A DNA stretch of 64,000 nt, taken from NCBI RefSeq assembly GCF_002776525.5, contig NC_045436.1:98844955-98908954 (forward strand). Direction: 5' to 3'. Origin of the DNA: Piliocolobus tephrosceles. Its lineage: Eukaryota > Chordata > Mammalia > Primates > Cercopithecidae. Position numbers and translations under genes: made by a program. Position 1 is the first letter of the stretch. Every line of letters begins with the position of its first letter. This document shows, piece by piece, positions 35,265 to 46,299 of this stretch. Below the pieces are notes generated by a model. That model did no database searches and was not told the origin of the DNA. It worked only from the letters and a program-made list of their open reading frames with translations.

Positions 35265-36003
35265 TCAGGAAACAGATGCTGGAGAAGATTTGGAAAAATA
35301 GGAATGCTTTTACACTGTTGGTAGGAGTGTAAACTAGTTTAACCACTGTGGAAGACAGTGTGGCAATTCCTCAAGGATCTAGAACTTGAAGCACTATTTG
35401 ACCCAGCAATTCCATTACTGGGTATATACCCAAAAGATTATAAATCATGCTAGTATAAAGACACATGCACACATATGTTTATTGCAGCATTATTCACAAT
35501 AGTAAAGACTTGGAACTAACCCAAATGTCCATCAATGATAGACTGGATTAAGAAAATGTGGCACATATACACCATGGAATACAATGCAGCCACAAAAAAG
35601 GATGAGTTAATGTCCTTTGCAGGCACATGGATGAATCTGAAAACCATCATTTTCAGCAAACTATCACAAGGACAGAAAACCAAACACTGCATGTTCTCAC
35701 TCATAGGTGGGAACTGAACAATGAGATCACTTGGACACAGGGCAGGGAACATCACACACTGGGGTCTGTTGGGGGTGGGGGGCTGGGGGAGGGATAGCAT
35801 TAGGAGAAATACTGAATGTAAATGACGAGTTAATGTGTACAGCAAACCAACATGGCACATGCATACCTATGTATCAAACTTGCACGATATGCACGTGTAC
35901 CCTAGAACTTAAAGTGTGAAAAAAAAAAAAAAAGGAATAAACAAGAAGTAGTTATTCTTTTGCTAGGTAAAACCAACTGGTACTATATTAACAGCATGAT
36001 GAG

Positions 36004-36275
36004 GGCCGGGTACGGTGGCTCACACCTGCAATCCTAGCACTTTGGGAGGCTGAGGTGGGTGGGTCACCTGAGGTTGGGTGTTGGACACCAGCCTCGCCAA
36101 CATGGCAAAACCCCTTCTCTACTAAAACTACAAAAAAATTAGCCAGGCGTGGTGGCATGTGTCTATACTCACAGCTACTTGGGAGGCTGAGGTAGGAGAA
36201 TCGCTTGAATTCGGGAGGCGGAGGTCCATTGCACTCCACCCTGGGCAACAACTGTCTGAAAAAAAAAAAAAAAAC
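36004..36275 (+). mobile_element. Alu SINE with right-arm deletion
   Basis: Diverged Alu. In the right arm 'ggaggcggaggt' goes straight to 'ccattgcactccacc', losing the 'tgcagtgagccgagatcg' segment. Confidence 0.93.
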
Positions 36276-36289
36276 AAAAAACAAAAGAA

Positions 36290-37344
36290 AGCTATTGTTC
36301 TTTCTTGTGCTAGTTGGCTTGCAATTTAAATGTCAGCACTGTTTTTAGCAACTGAAATAGCTTCCTTCTATCACATTAACATTATTAAAACTTGATAAAG
36401 AGTTCTTTAGAGTTAAAAGTATTTGAAACATTAGGGGAATAAAACTTGCAGGAAGCAATTTAATGAAAACACTTTGATTTAACAATGTCTAAAAAGGCTT
36501 TAACACACATACAAGGGATTTTACTTGCCCAGAGTTGGTGTGTGTTTTTCCTCAGCACAATTTCAGGTTTAGGGCTTGTTTCCCTGATAAGAAAATGAAA
36601 GATTCAAGAACATAACCAGTTAAGAATTGGCAAAAAATTCAGTATCCTAGTATTTCTGCCTTCATATATACTTATAAATCTGGAAATATTTTTGCTACTG
36701 AATATTTTCCAACAATCTTATTACATTATTTAAAATTAAGTGTTATTTTACTTTTTCCTTTTGACTGTGAAGTGAATTTTAACAAGGAAATTCAACTTGA
36801 AAACACTGGTGCCCTGAATATTTTTGCCATCTTTATAAAGAAAAGTGCTCTCCAGGGCAACTTCCTTTGGGTCTAGTATTTCAGCCAATATGCTATGAGC
36901 AAAAGACACTGTGTTACTTTACAATTGCATTTCTTAAAGAATTACTTTAAAAACAAGTCAGTCCAAGGTGTAAAGTGAGTGTGTGTGTTTGTGTGCACGT
37001 GCAAGTCACAGAGGCTTGGATTTGTTATATTTCCAAAGAGTGGGAAAATAAGTTTGATAAATTTGCAAACACGATGGTTGTTTTTTGTACAGTCAGAGAA
37101 CTATCATAGATATCACAATTCAGAAAAAAGAAAATATTTGCTTTTGAAATACTCTTGACCTCCTTTTGTTCTCTTTCCTTTGTCTTATAAAAGGGTACAA
37201 AAGTACCAAGTATGTTTATCAATATTCCAATATTTGAATATAAAAGAAATTTTACTGCACTTTAAGAAAGAAAAGAGTTCCATCTTCCATGAAACTTCAG
37301 AATACTTCATGGAAAATTGTTCATACTAGGCAAATTCCAAATGT
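36290..37344. other. Intergenic, nothing recognised
   Basis: AT-rich, no repeat consensus identified, apart from a short GT-rich run at 36975-36998. Confidence 0.5.
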
Positions 37345-37500
37345 TAAGGAATTGGATTTCAATCCTGGTTCTGCCAGAGTCTAGGACGACCTTGGTAACT
37401 TTTCTTTCTGGGGCTTAAGTTTTCTCATATTTACAGTGAGGGATTTTTAACAAACTAATCTCTGAGGTCCTTTCCATCTCTAAGATTCTAATGAATCTTA
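37345..37500 (+). repeat. MIR SINE
   Basis: MIR order kept: 'tcaatcctggttctgccag', 'gacgaccttggtaactt', 'ttctcatatttacagtg', 'gaggtcctttccatctc'. Confidence 0.75.
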
Positions 37501-37734
37501 TATATAAAATAATTTTATAAAACTAGTTTTATAAAAAGTTGAAAAGAAATGATGTTTATAGAAAAGAATCCTAGTGAATAACTTTATGACAATTAAACCT
37601 TCAGATATTTTTGGCCATTACTTCTGGACCTATTATTAGTACAGTACATACTGGCTTTGTTCATTTCTACTTACTCTACTGTATTTCCATGGCTGTAACT
37701 TGACAGCATATTTAACTGATATGGTCTTTTATTT

Positions 37735-37800
37735 AGTCATTCATCTTCTGTTTATTGAGTGCCTCCTATGTTCTAGACACTATGCTAGGTACCTCATTTT
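37735..37800 (-). repeat. MIR/L2-type fragment
   Basis: 'tttattgagtgcctcctatg', then 'ttctagacactatgctagg', is the complement of the MIR 3' region. Confidence 0.65.
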
Positions 37801-38254
37801 CATTATTTCTAAAATAAGGATATTAGTAATATCTAAATATTAATATTTAGGATCATTGAAAAAGTTAAATAAAATAGGCTGCATAAAGCAGTTAGTTTCT
37901 AACACATATTTAGGGATTAAATAACAATTGAGAAAAGGCACTTTCACACATTTAGAACAATGTACTCTAATTCTTTCATTCAAGCATGAGGAGAGAGGTT
38001 AAAAGAGGTTAAAACTGTCGTACCCATAGTCATACAACTACCTGTTGAGAGCAAAGAACATTCAGTGTTGTTTCTATCATATCCACGTTGCCTCTGACCA
38101 CAAACAATTCCACAATTTTTTTCCATTCTTTTGTTCAGATTACAAAACATTGCCAGAAAAAAAATTACAAAACTAGGCAAATAAATGTCCAGAGGGGCTG
38201 GCAGTCCTACTTAATCCTGTTAACAGCCATCCAGTTAGCTAGAATACCCTGCTA

Positions 38255-38395
38255 CACACAGACGAAAAAACTGAGATTCATGGAAATTAATAACTTTTCA
38301 AGATCACACAAACACTAAATGGCAATGTCAGGATTTAAATCTATTTCTGTCCAGGTACAAAAACCATACTATTTTATGACACCATGTTGCCCTTA
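38255..38395 (-). repeat. MIR SINE
   Basis: Complement of the MIR core: 'aaaaactgagattcatgg', 'caagatcacacaaacac', 'ggcaatgtcaggatttaaat'. Confidence 0.7.
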
Positions 38396-38479
38396 AATGT
38401 TTCTCTTCTTGGCTTTCTAACAGTTTTAATTCTGCCATTAGGATTAATTTAGGCTGCAGCTAGAGCAGAATGTCAGGCA

Positions 38480-39760
38480 TCCAGCCTTCGTCAACATTTT
38501 CCTTAATGACATAGCTGAAGACAAAGAAGATATTACTATTTTTTGCAATACAAAAATAGAGAAAGAACAGTGAATCTTATGAGATACGGCATGAAACTTC
38601 AAAGCAAAATAAGATACTTGAAAGAAATGAAGAAAACTGATGATGGGTTGCTTGTGCTCTGAGACAGCATAAAAATTTGTATCCAAAAAAGAATAATGGC
38701 ATTAAGATTTGGGAAACCTAGTTTCCTATCATTTATAAAAGAAAAATAAACGAAAAATTAAGTATTTTGAACATAAACTAATATTAGTTAACAAAGTGAC
38801 ACAGTTGCAAAACAATCTTATTTAAACTATCCTGATAAGAAAACAGTGTCTGAACTATGGGAGGAAATAATTTCTCCAAACCACAATTGGGGTAATTGCA
38901 AAAATCTGTTTTTATTTTTGGGCATCACATATTTTTCTGAAGTTGACAAGAGTGCATCTTGAATTCAGTCACATGGATGGTATGTGAGGCTTGCTACTGC
39001 ATTTGCCAGGAACATGTTGATGAAGCCATTGTCAGTGAACATAGATAAGAGTCTCCTTAGATACAGGCTCACATCAGGGAGAAAAGCATTTTAAACGATG
39101 ACAGAAAAGTGTTTTCCTATTACTGATAACTTAAATATCTTATTCACTTTTGGTTTTAGAACATAGCCAAACTGAAGTTTAAGTTACAGACTCATGCATA
39201 TTTCTGTTCTTTTGCTCTCGTTCTTTACCTTCTACTCTTATTTTAATTCCTGATAGCTGATTTTTTTTCTTATTTATATTTGACCTTCACTTTTTTTATT
39301 ATATGCTACAATTCGCTTAAAATCATTTAAATCATTTGTAGGATGAGGTGAAGTACTGTATAATAAATGAATGAATATGTGGATTAGTATAACATTTACT
39401 AGGCTTTCAAAAATTGTTGATAGAGTGGAGTATTTTAGCTTAAAAACGCAAAAGATACTTTCAGTGTTAAATAGTGTCTTATGAAAAAGGAGAATATAGA
39501 TTTCTGTTGTTTCAAAGGACAAAAGCAAGGCTAGTATGTGGAAATTACTAGGAGATAGATTCCAACTCATTGTGATGAACAGTTTTTAACAGTTAGAGAA
39601 GTCTTAAAAGGGCAATAATAGGCTGCCCCGCAAAGCATTGTTTTCTATCACTGTTACCATATTTGAACAGAAGCTGATGAGGATGATCCTCCATTGAGTG
39701 GGACGCTGGACCAGATGAAATCTAAAGCTTTCTGTATTTTTGGGATTTTAATTAAATACA
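38480..39760 (+). mobile_element. L3/CR1-type LINE remnant
   Basis: The end is the clearest part: 'aataggctgccccgcaaagc' (39615) and 'atttgaacagaagctgatga' through 'tgggacgctggaccagatga' match the CR1/L3 3' region. Upstream, 'cttcgtcaacattttcctta' (38486) fits the RT region of the same family. The middle is too decayed to follow. Confidence 0.6.
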
Positions 39761-40394
39761 TATCAATGTCATCAATGATAATGGGATTCTGTAAGAATCT
39801 TTTTTTTTTCTTTTAAGTAATCAGTGTTAGTAATCACAATAATGGCACTAATGGCCATAATAACCTAGTGTGGGACTTTACAGTTGCTTTCATCTAGGGC
39901 CTTACAAAAAGATATTTATATAAGTATTTCTTCTCACCCCAATTTTACTAATAAGAAAATTAGAATGTTTCAATGTGAAATAACATACAAGGGTAATGAA
40001 ACTGCCTACGCGGACACTAAGTCAGCAAAAATTAAAGAGGCCACTAGTTAAACCACTAGCAGTGATTTACTAGCAAATGTTGACCTTCTAAGGCAGAGCC
40101 TTAGAAGGTTTGGGATGGATGGCCAGAAAAGTTTCAGCCAAGGAAGAGCTAGCTAAGATATCATGGATATTGAATTTGACCTTCCAGTGTTTAACAAAAT
40201 GTCATGCTGCAGAGCTTTGAGGAATCCACTAAACACTCAAGTCCAGAATTCCTTGGAAGAGGATAGAGGATCCTCAGGAACTCTTTCTCCTTCCCACCTC
40301 ATCTCTGCCTTATTTGTTCAGACCAGCTACTTTCAATGACAAGGCACATTGCTATAGCAATCACTTAGAGACCTATGGGAAGAATGTTCTAGGT

Positions 40395-40578
40395 CAGTAA
40401 TTCTCAACTTCCATACTACTGACATTGGGGACTGGATAATTCTTTGTTGTGGGAGACTGTCTTGCCCATTGTAGGATGTTTAGCAGCATCCCTTGCCCCA
40501 ATTGTGACAACCAAAAGTGTTTCCAACCATTGCCAAATGTCCACAGGAGAGAAAACCACCCTCAGTTTAGAACTAGTC
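40395..40578 (-). mobile_element. MER5A hAT-Charlie element
   Basis: Near-complete MER5A: 'cagtaattctcaactt' at one end, then 'taattctttgttgtgggag', 'gtaggatgtttagcagcatc', 'ttgccaaatgtccac' and 'ctcagtttagaacta' at the other. Confidence 0.88.
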
Positions 40579-40584
40579 TTCCAG

Positions 40585-40970
40585 ACCTAGGGAATACAGA
40601 ATGCAAAGCCTTGAACAGCATGAGATGTTGTTGCAGAGGTAGGAACAGATCATTCAGAGGTCTACAGGCCTTGGCAAGAATTCTGGATTTTATTCTATGT
40701 GAATGGAAAGTCACTGAACAATTTAAGTTGGGGAGTAACATGTCAATATTTTTAAAAGACTATTTGGCTGCTGCGTGGGAAACAGATTTAAAACCATGAG
40801 AATAAATATCAGGCACTAAAGCACATCAACATTTAAAGTAGATTGACAAGTACAAGAGAAAAAGAGGCTGAGAAAGAGAAGCCCATGAGGCAGGATGAAA
40901 GCCATAAAGGAATGATGTCACAAAAATTGAGATGAAGATGTCAAGGAGGGAGTGGTCAATTGTTACTAGA
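40585..40970 (-). mobile_element. L2 LINE remnant
   Basis: Complement of the L2 3' region: 'ttctggattttattctatgt', 'ggggagtaacatgtcaat', 'tggctgctgcgtgggaaac', then 'tcaaggagggagtggtcaat'. Internally shortened. Confidence 0.75.
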
Positions 40971-41079
40971 TTTTTCTGGTTGGCTCATCCCTGAATCATA
41001 GCCTAGAGATTTCTCTTCTTGCCTAGCTATAGTTTCCCCTACAGTTCTTCTGCATCTTATTCCAAATGAATCATTCTGT

Positions 41080-41430
41080 CCCAGAACTTACAAAGGCTTC
41101 CCATTGTAGTCCTGTACTGGCCTTGTTCAATCCTGTTTCTAAACCTTTGCTCTTTTAAGTTACATCTCTTCCTCAATGCCTTCAAATACACCTACTTATA
41201 CCCCTTCCAAGCTGAAGCTCATATTTGATCTCCCACAGAAGCCCTCTCCAACTTTAGCCCACACAGATGACTCTATTCAAAAAAATCAACAAAACTTTCA
41301 ATTTTTTACTTTATCCAATAAACACTACTTGTTAAGCATCTGTGCTAGGCACTGTGCTATGCCTTGGAAATACGAAAAAACAGAGGGCTTAGGTAGTAAG
41401 GAAATTCACTTGCCACTCCTTCTTATGAAA
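41080..41430 (+). mobile_element. Probable L2-type fragment
   Basis: 'acaaaggcttcccattgtag', 'cacagaagccctctccaac' and 'ctgtgctaggcactgtgcta' resemble L2/MIR phrases in plus orientation. The openness at 41176-41439 is not taken as coding. Confidence 0.45.
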
Positions 41431-41439
41431 GAATTTTAG

Positions 41440-42419
41440 GAAAAAAAGGATTCTGTCTAGTAGCTAACCCTGAGTCAGTCATTCATCTACTACTTCTCTA
41501 TGCTATATTTCACTCTACCCCACCCAGCTCAGTCATGGTTAAGCTGTTGATGACCTCCTGGAACTACTGGGTTACAGCTCCACAGGACACAATGTTGCTA
41601 CTCCTACCAGTCATTAGTGGCAGGGTGCATCTAGCCACAGAGTAGGACATTTCCCAAAGTCTGAGTTATAATCAATCCAGAATAACACTAAGAAGTGTGG
41701 ATATGTGCTCGTGGTGTGAACTTTGGCTGAGCCCCAGCCGAACGATCTAGGGTGTTATTTGGCATGCCAAGCCTACTCCTTTTCATGATCTCTTTGCCTG
41801 TGCGAGGTGCAGAGATTGGTCTTCACAAATTTGGGTCCAGCCAATTAGAAACTAGTGAATCGAACCCATACACATGTCCCTCAAGGACAAATGGTAAGAG
41901 TTAATATATTTTAAATCCTTGTTGTGACTTTCCCGACTACAAATTTTCTGGGAGCAACTGCTGTCCTGCAATGTCAATTTTCCATTTTTTCATGTTTGCT
42001 TCAGACTCTGCCCTCTTGATGCTTAAATTAGGTCCTATTACAACTCTACCATTTAAGGATTGGTACATAGATATGCTTAAAACTGGTAGAAAGTATGAAA
42101 TTATATGATTTTAAAAGTGCATACTCAGGGTTTAGTCAAATTCTTGAGCAGGGTGAACAGAAGGGTATTCTGTAATTGCTAAATAAGGCAGGGAGGTAGT
42201 ATAAGCCATCATTATCCACAGTTAATTATTTCTCAAGGGTGGAGGTGGGGGTTACTCTGTCAGGTACATTTGCAGAAAAATAAATATAGTACAACATAAT
42301 TGTTATAAAAAATAAGTCCCCAAAGGGTGAAGGAATGACAATTCTGTCTCAGAAAGTTATGAAAAGATCCATGGAGATAAGCATTCGCGAGAGAACCAAA
42401 GGATCTTGAGAGAACCAGA
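41440..42419. other. Intergenic, nothing recognised
   Basis: Moderate GC, no repeat consensus identified. 41520-41900 contains 'gctcagtcatggttaagctg' and 'ccaattagaaactagtgaat' but no feature I can support. Confidence 0.45.
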
Positions 42420-43190
42420 AACACAGAAAGCAAGGAGTTTAGAATGATTAATGTGGAGGAACTGGAGGAAGAATGGCAATGAGTTCAACAGTCTGATCAC
42501 GGAAGGCCCTGTCGGTGGGTAATGAAAAATTCTTAGCAGAGAAGTATAATGATCGTATTTTCATGTTAGAAAAATTATTAATAGAATGGAGGTTTGACTG
42601 GTGTGGGAAATAACTAGAGGATATCTTGTGAATATTGCAATAGTACAAGGGAGATGAGTCATAAGGGATGGTGATTACTTGAAGGGCTAAGACAGTGAGA
42701 GTGGAGGGGTGGATTTGAGAGATACTTAAGGAAATAAGCGTCAGAATTTGATATTAGAAAAGAGGAAATGAAGGAAAAGTAACAAGAGTACTCATGGATT
42801 TCTGACTTGGGCAGTTGCGTGCCATTTTCTGAAACAGGGAATGGAAATGGTGTAGGTTCCAGACGGGTGAGGAAGGACATGGCATCAGGAGCAAAGTATA
42901 GTAAAGATGTCCATGCCAATTTGGGACATATTTAAGGTACTGTGTGAAATCCAAATGAAGATGTTGCTTAAAAATGTCTGACCTATAGATATACAACTGA
43001 GAGTTCCTGGTGCACAGGACACCTGGTAGGTAAAGTCCATGATGGAAAGAGACTGCTCAAGGAGACATGGATTAACATTAAACAGAAACAGCAAAAGAAA
43101 ATAGAATGCTGGCGAACACAGAAACCACGCAGAAGAAAAACAGTATTTAAGGTGCACCAGAAAAGTAGCTGCAGAATGAGGAGAAAATGA
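42420..43190 (-). mobile_element. L2 LINE remnant
   Basis: Complement of L2: 'atattgcaatagtacaaggg' (42635), 'gtggatttgagagatactta' (42709), 'ctcatggatttctgacttgg' (42792) and 'ccaaatgaagatgttgctta' (42951). Diverged but collinear over about 750 bp. Confidence 0.7.
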
Positions 43191-43289
43191 CACTAGGGAA
43201 ACTAAGGGGAGAGTTAATTGTGTGCTCTTATTGTTTTAAAAATGCAGAGTAGGATTTTTTTTTCCCCACCCCTCCCACAGTTTTCAATA

Positions 43290-43395
43290 TTTTGAGGGCA
43301 GAGACCACGGCTTCATTTTATCCTATTTCCTACAGTGCCTAGTTCAGTAAAGGGAACATAGTAAATGCTCCATAAATTCTTAATGATTCAGCCTC
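43290..43395 (+). repeat. L2 3' end fragment
   Basis: 'gagggcagagaccacggctt', 'cctacagtgcctagttcag', then 'gtaaatgctccataaattct' is the L2 terminal pattern. Confidence 0.65.
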
Positions 43396-44129
43396 AGACA
43401 TTACAAACGGGTCCTATTTGTTGCCTGTATCAACGTCCAGCATTTCTTCCCCCTATTTCTTGAAATAAACTTTTAGAAGTGCCTCTGGGTTTACTGAAAT
43501 CCATTTTTACAATTAGTATGTTCAGCTTACACCAGCTTCGGAATGAGTTCCAAAACCTTATTTACTTACTTGAGAGATATTTGGTACCATTGACAATGGG
43601 TTTTTCTTTTACTACTATTCCTAAGAAATCTTTTTTAAAATCAAAGTATAGCCCAATTCCCAGCAGCACATTTTAACTTCAAACGTGTTAGAAAGCACGG
43701 CAAGGAGGTGGACAGACTTGTCTATTAATCATTAACTACGTCAACAGACTTATTAAAGCTATCTAATTAAAGGCAAGAAACAACTGCTTGGGGAATACAC
43801 ACTCACGCCACAGGAAGCCATTTAACTGCAAACAGATCGTCTAACGACTCACGGAAAGCTAAAGGAAATTGCGTGTCCGCAAGGGGTTTTGATGCCAAAC
43901 TACGGATTGTTCTCTCAGGTAACACCTAACCTAAGTGAAGTCCTTGGTGGATCCGCGTTCTTGAGCTTAGAAAATACCGAACGAACTATCAAGAGCACCA
44001 GAATAATCGCCTCCTCCTGAGGAACTAGCCTTTCTCGCCACACCAGACAGCACGTCCTACAACCACCTTGCCCCCAACTACCAAACTCTAGCGCCACACA
44101 GCCGCTTCTAGGGAAATGTTCTATCTCCT
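43396..44129. other. Upstream flank of the CpG island
   Basis: Repeat-free sequence rising in GC and CpG toward 44130. Likely proximal regulatory DNA of USP53 by position only; no motif called. Confidence 0.5.
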
Positions 44130-44900
44130 GGTGTCGCGCGATCTCGCGCCTTCGAGGAAGCCAACTGTATCGCGCTCGCCATCAAATCCCCGCGGGAATA
44201 GGATTCCGCAGGTCCGGAAAGCCGGGAAATCGCGAGCGGAGGCGGGGTTACCTCGTTGAGCGTGAAGGCGGAGCCAGCTCCGAGGGGCAGGCTCGAGGCG
44301 GGGAGAGGGGCGGGGCTCCTGGGACCTGTTGATCGCAGGTGTCACTGGTCTGACTGGCCCCTGGGTATTGGGGCGTGTGCGCATGCTCCGCTCGCAGGGT
44401 CGGGCTTTGGACGGCGGAGACCAGCCTCCTCTGCTCCAGTTCCCGGTGAGCCTCGGTACGTACGGTGCAGCAGTCCGTGTGTCTGGTGGATGTCGGCGTG
44501 AAGCGGAGCTGGGCCAGCGGGAGGTAGCTGTGTGGGAGTCCGGCCGGTATTTCTCTACCTGGACCGCACGCTCCTCGCAAAAGTAGGGTAGAGCTCAAGG
44601 TAAGTCTCCGAAGCCAGCGTTGTGGTTGGAGATCCAGCGACCTGCGACCCCCGCGGGCCTGACCGGGACACTCTCATTCTAGCCCCAGAGCTTGTCTCTC
44701 CCCTCGCAGCCCGGCGACCTCCTCCGGCCCCGGCCCTCAGGGCACACACACACTCTCTTCGTTGGGCGGTTCAGGCGCCAGAGGTCGCGCAGCCCTCTCG
44801 CCCCTTCTCGTCCCTTCTCGTAGCGTCTGGCGGAGATGCCTCAGGCCAGGGTGGAGGCGCGTGCGAGGCGGGACGTGGTGCTGTACTTGCAGGGTCCTGG
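44130..44900 (+). promoter_or_regulatory. USP53: CpG-island promoter, TATA-less, assigned to USP53
   Basis: The only long GC-rich, CpG-dense stretch in the window, without repeats. It has a consensus Sp1 site 'ggggcggggc' at 44307-44316, a second GC box near 44240, and an NRF1-like 'tgcgcatgctc' at 44378-44388. No TATA box precedes a plausible start. Known gene order (MYOZ2 then USP53, same strand) and the downstream splice donor point to USP53. Housekeeping-type dispersed initiation is likely. Confidence 0.78.
44330..44599 (+). other. USP53: USP53 first exon (5'UTR), start uncertain
   Basis: Inferred non-coding first exon of USP53, a USP-family protein generally considered catalytically inactive and linked to tight junctions and cholestasis. 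The exon end is set by a perfect donor: 'gagctcaag' then gtaagt, cut at 44599/44600. An alternative donor 'ttcccg' then gtgag lies at 44445/44446. The left limit is approximate, placed between the GC boxes and the donor. No USP53 coding sequence is present, in keeping with translation starting in a later exon. Open frames across the exon (44256-44501, 44622-45137) are CpG-island artefacts. Confidence 0.6.
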
Positions 44901-45389
44901 TTGTTATTGCTGCCGTGTTTGAGGGCGGCGACGGGGCAGAAGCTGGAATCCTGCTGGGGTTATGAATATTACCCTTACTTGGCTCCTGCCCCTGCCTGTC
45001 CAGGCCATATTACCTCGCCTGAGCACACAGTTTTTTACTTAAAGGGGTCCAGGATGGTTATGCTCCCTCCTTGGAGAAGAGAGATGACTGGACTCGTGAG
45101 ATTCTTGGGGTGGTGGGTGGTGGTTTCTCAGTGGTAGTGGTGATGTATATAAAGTTAATGTTTAGCTTCTAAAGGGCGGCTTACGGGGCATTTACCAAAC
45201 TATTTTTAAACAGTGTTGGAGAACAGGAAGTATTTGCACAGGTGTAATAGGGAGGGTTTCTAAAACCTGCAATCTGAGGATGTTTTGAGGTTTGTAACCC
45301 TACTACAAGCTTTTCTTGATCAATGCAAAGTATGCAGGGAATTACCAGTTGGACAGCAAAGTTTTCCGAACGTTTCCTTATCTGGAGAA

Positions 45390-45440
45390 ATATGTATATA
45401 TATATGTGTGTGTGTGTATATATATAAATATATATATTTT
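45390..45440. repeat. (TA)n(TG)n(TA)n microsatellite
   Basis: Alternating pyrimidine-purine tract, TA units flanking about 7 TG units. Likely variable in length. Confidence 0.9.
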
Positions 45441-45485
45441 GCAAAGAATATCTAAGGCTATTTTTGAGGTAGGTTTAATAGTAAA

Positions 45486-45632
45486 CCTGTAGTCCCAGCT
45501 ACTCGGGAGACTGAGGCAGGAGAATTGCTTGAACCAGAGCTTGCAGTGAGCCGTGATCGCGCCACTGCACTCCAGCATGGGCGACAGAGCGAGACTCCGT
45601 CTCCAAAAAAACAAAAACAAAAACAAAAAAAC
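45486..45632 (+). mobile_element. 5'-truncated Alu
   Basis: Begins in the right half ('cctgtagtcccagctactcg') and has an (AAAAAC)n tail. A short repeat 'agtaaac' on both sides may be the target duplication. Confidence 0.92.
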
Positions 45633-45863
45633 CCAGTAAACTTAGGAAGGAAGGTTTTTGTGATTAAGATCTGATTCACTTTTAGTTCTTTAAGGAAAAG
45701 CCTTGCTGGTTTTCACTATTTAAAGTGAGTAGCAAGTGCTAACACAAAATATCTGATGGAAGTGAACTTTTAGTTACATTTATACTTGTTAGTTTTATTT
45801 TCTGTTCTTTTCAGTTCCATGATGATGGTCTAAGCAAAGACCCTTAGTCCTGTTAAAGATACA

Positions 45864-45866
45864 TTT

Positions 45867-45896
<30 letters not shown>
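45864..45896. repeat. (AAAAC)n simple repeat
   Basis: About five AAAAC units with flanking A runs and no Alu body attached. Confidence 0.85.
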
Positions 45897-45898
<2 letters not shown>

Positions 45899-46218
45899 AA
45901 AGGGAACAAAACTTACTCTGCAAAAGTAATATATGATTTATCTACTGTTGTCATAAGAATTCCAAATAGATAAACTCAGTTTAAGTAGTAGTTAATTATG
46001 GTCTGAGAAATAAGGTTTTTGTTTTGTATCTAAGTGGCTTTTAAAATAAGCTCCTTGATACAATTTGTGCAGGTTCGTGATTACTGGTGATAAACCATGA
46101 AAGTGATTTACTAAGACTTTTTCATTAATGAAACTAGTAGGTGTGTGTATTTCTTCCTAACGTGTAAAAAAGAGACTAAGAACCGGCCTTTCCTTTTTCC
46201 TAAGGATTTTAAAAAGTA

Positions 46219-46299
46219 TTTTTAAAAATGTATGTAGATTGTGTAAGTTCATAGAATTTAAAAACTTTTTAAAAATGTATGTAGATTGTGTAAGTTCAT
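46219..46299. repeat. Direct repeat, 34-bp identical copies
   Basis: An identical 34-base sequence, starting 'tttttaaaaatgtatgtag', occurs at 46219-46252 and 46266-46299 (47-bp period). The short unit between copies is also A/T rich. Confidence 0.95.

Larger units (their letters stand above)
30749..35934 (+). mobile_element. L1 with complete ends, rearranged inside
   Basis: Primate L1 on plus. The start is 'ttccaagatggtcgaatagg', the end 'ctagaacttaaagtgtg' plus poly(A). Target duplication 'gaataaacaa' at 30739-30748 and 35935-35944. Order: 5'UTR with an inverted insert at 31042-31111; ORF1 remnant (32323-32667: LIGVPESDEENGTKL, EIQRMPQRYS); then at about 32667 'gtgggggcca' jumps to 'aggagctggttttttgc', losing about 1.3 kb (ORF1 end, spacer, whole endonuclease); ORF2 RT region (32918-33818, IISIDAEKAFDKIQQP, FADDMIVY at about 33675) and C-terminal region to about 35670. 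Multiple frameshifts; an Alu sits at 34960-35264. Not mobile. Confidence 0.96.

Noticed and set aside
44622..45137. 171-codon open frame downstream of the CpG island
   Set aside because: Crosses the inferred splice donor region into intron. It is open because stops are rare in GC-rich DNA; no domain, and overlapping frames are equally open.
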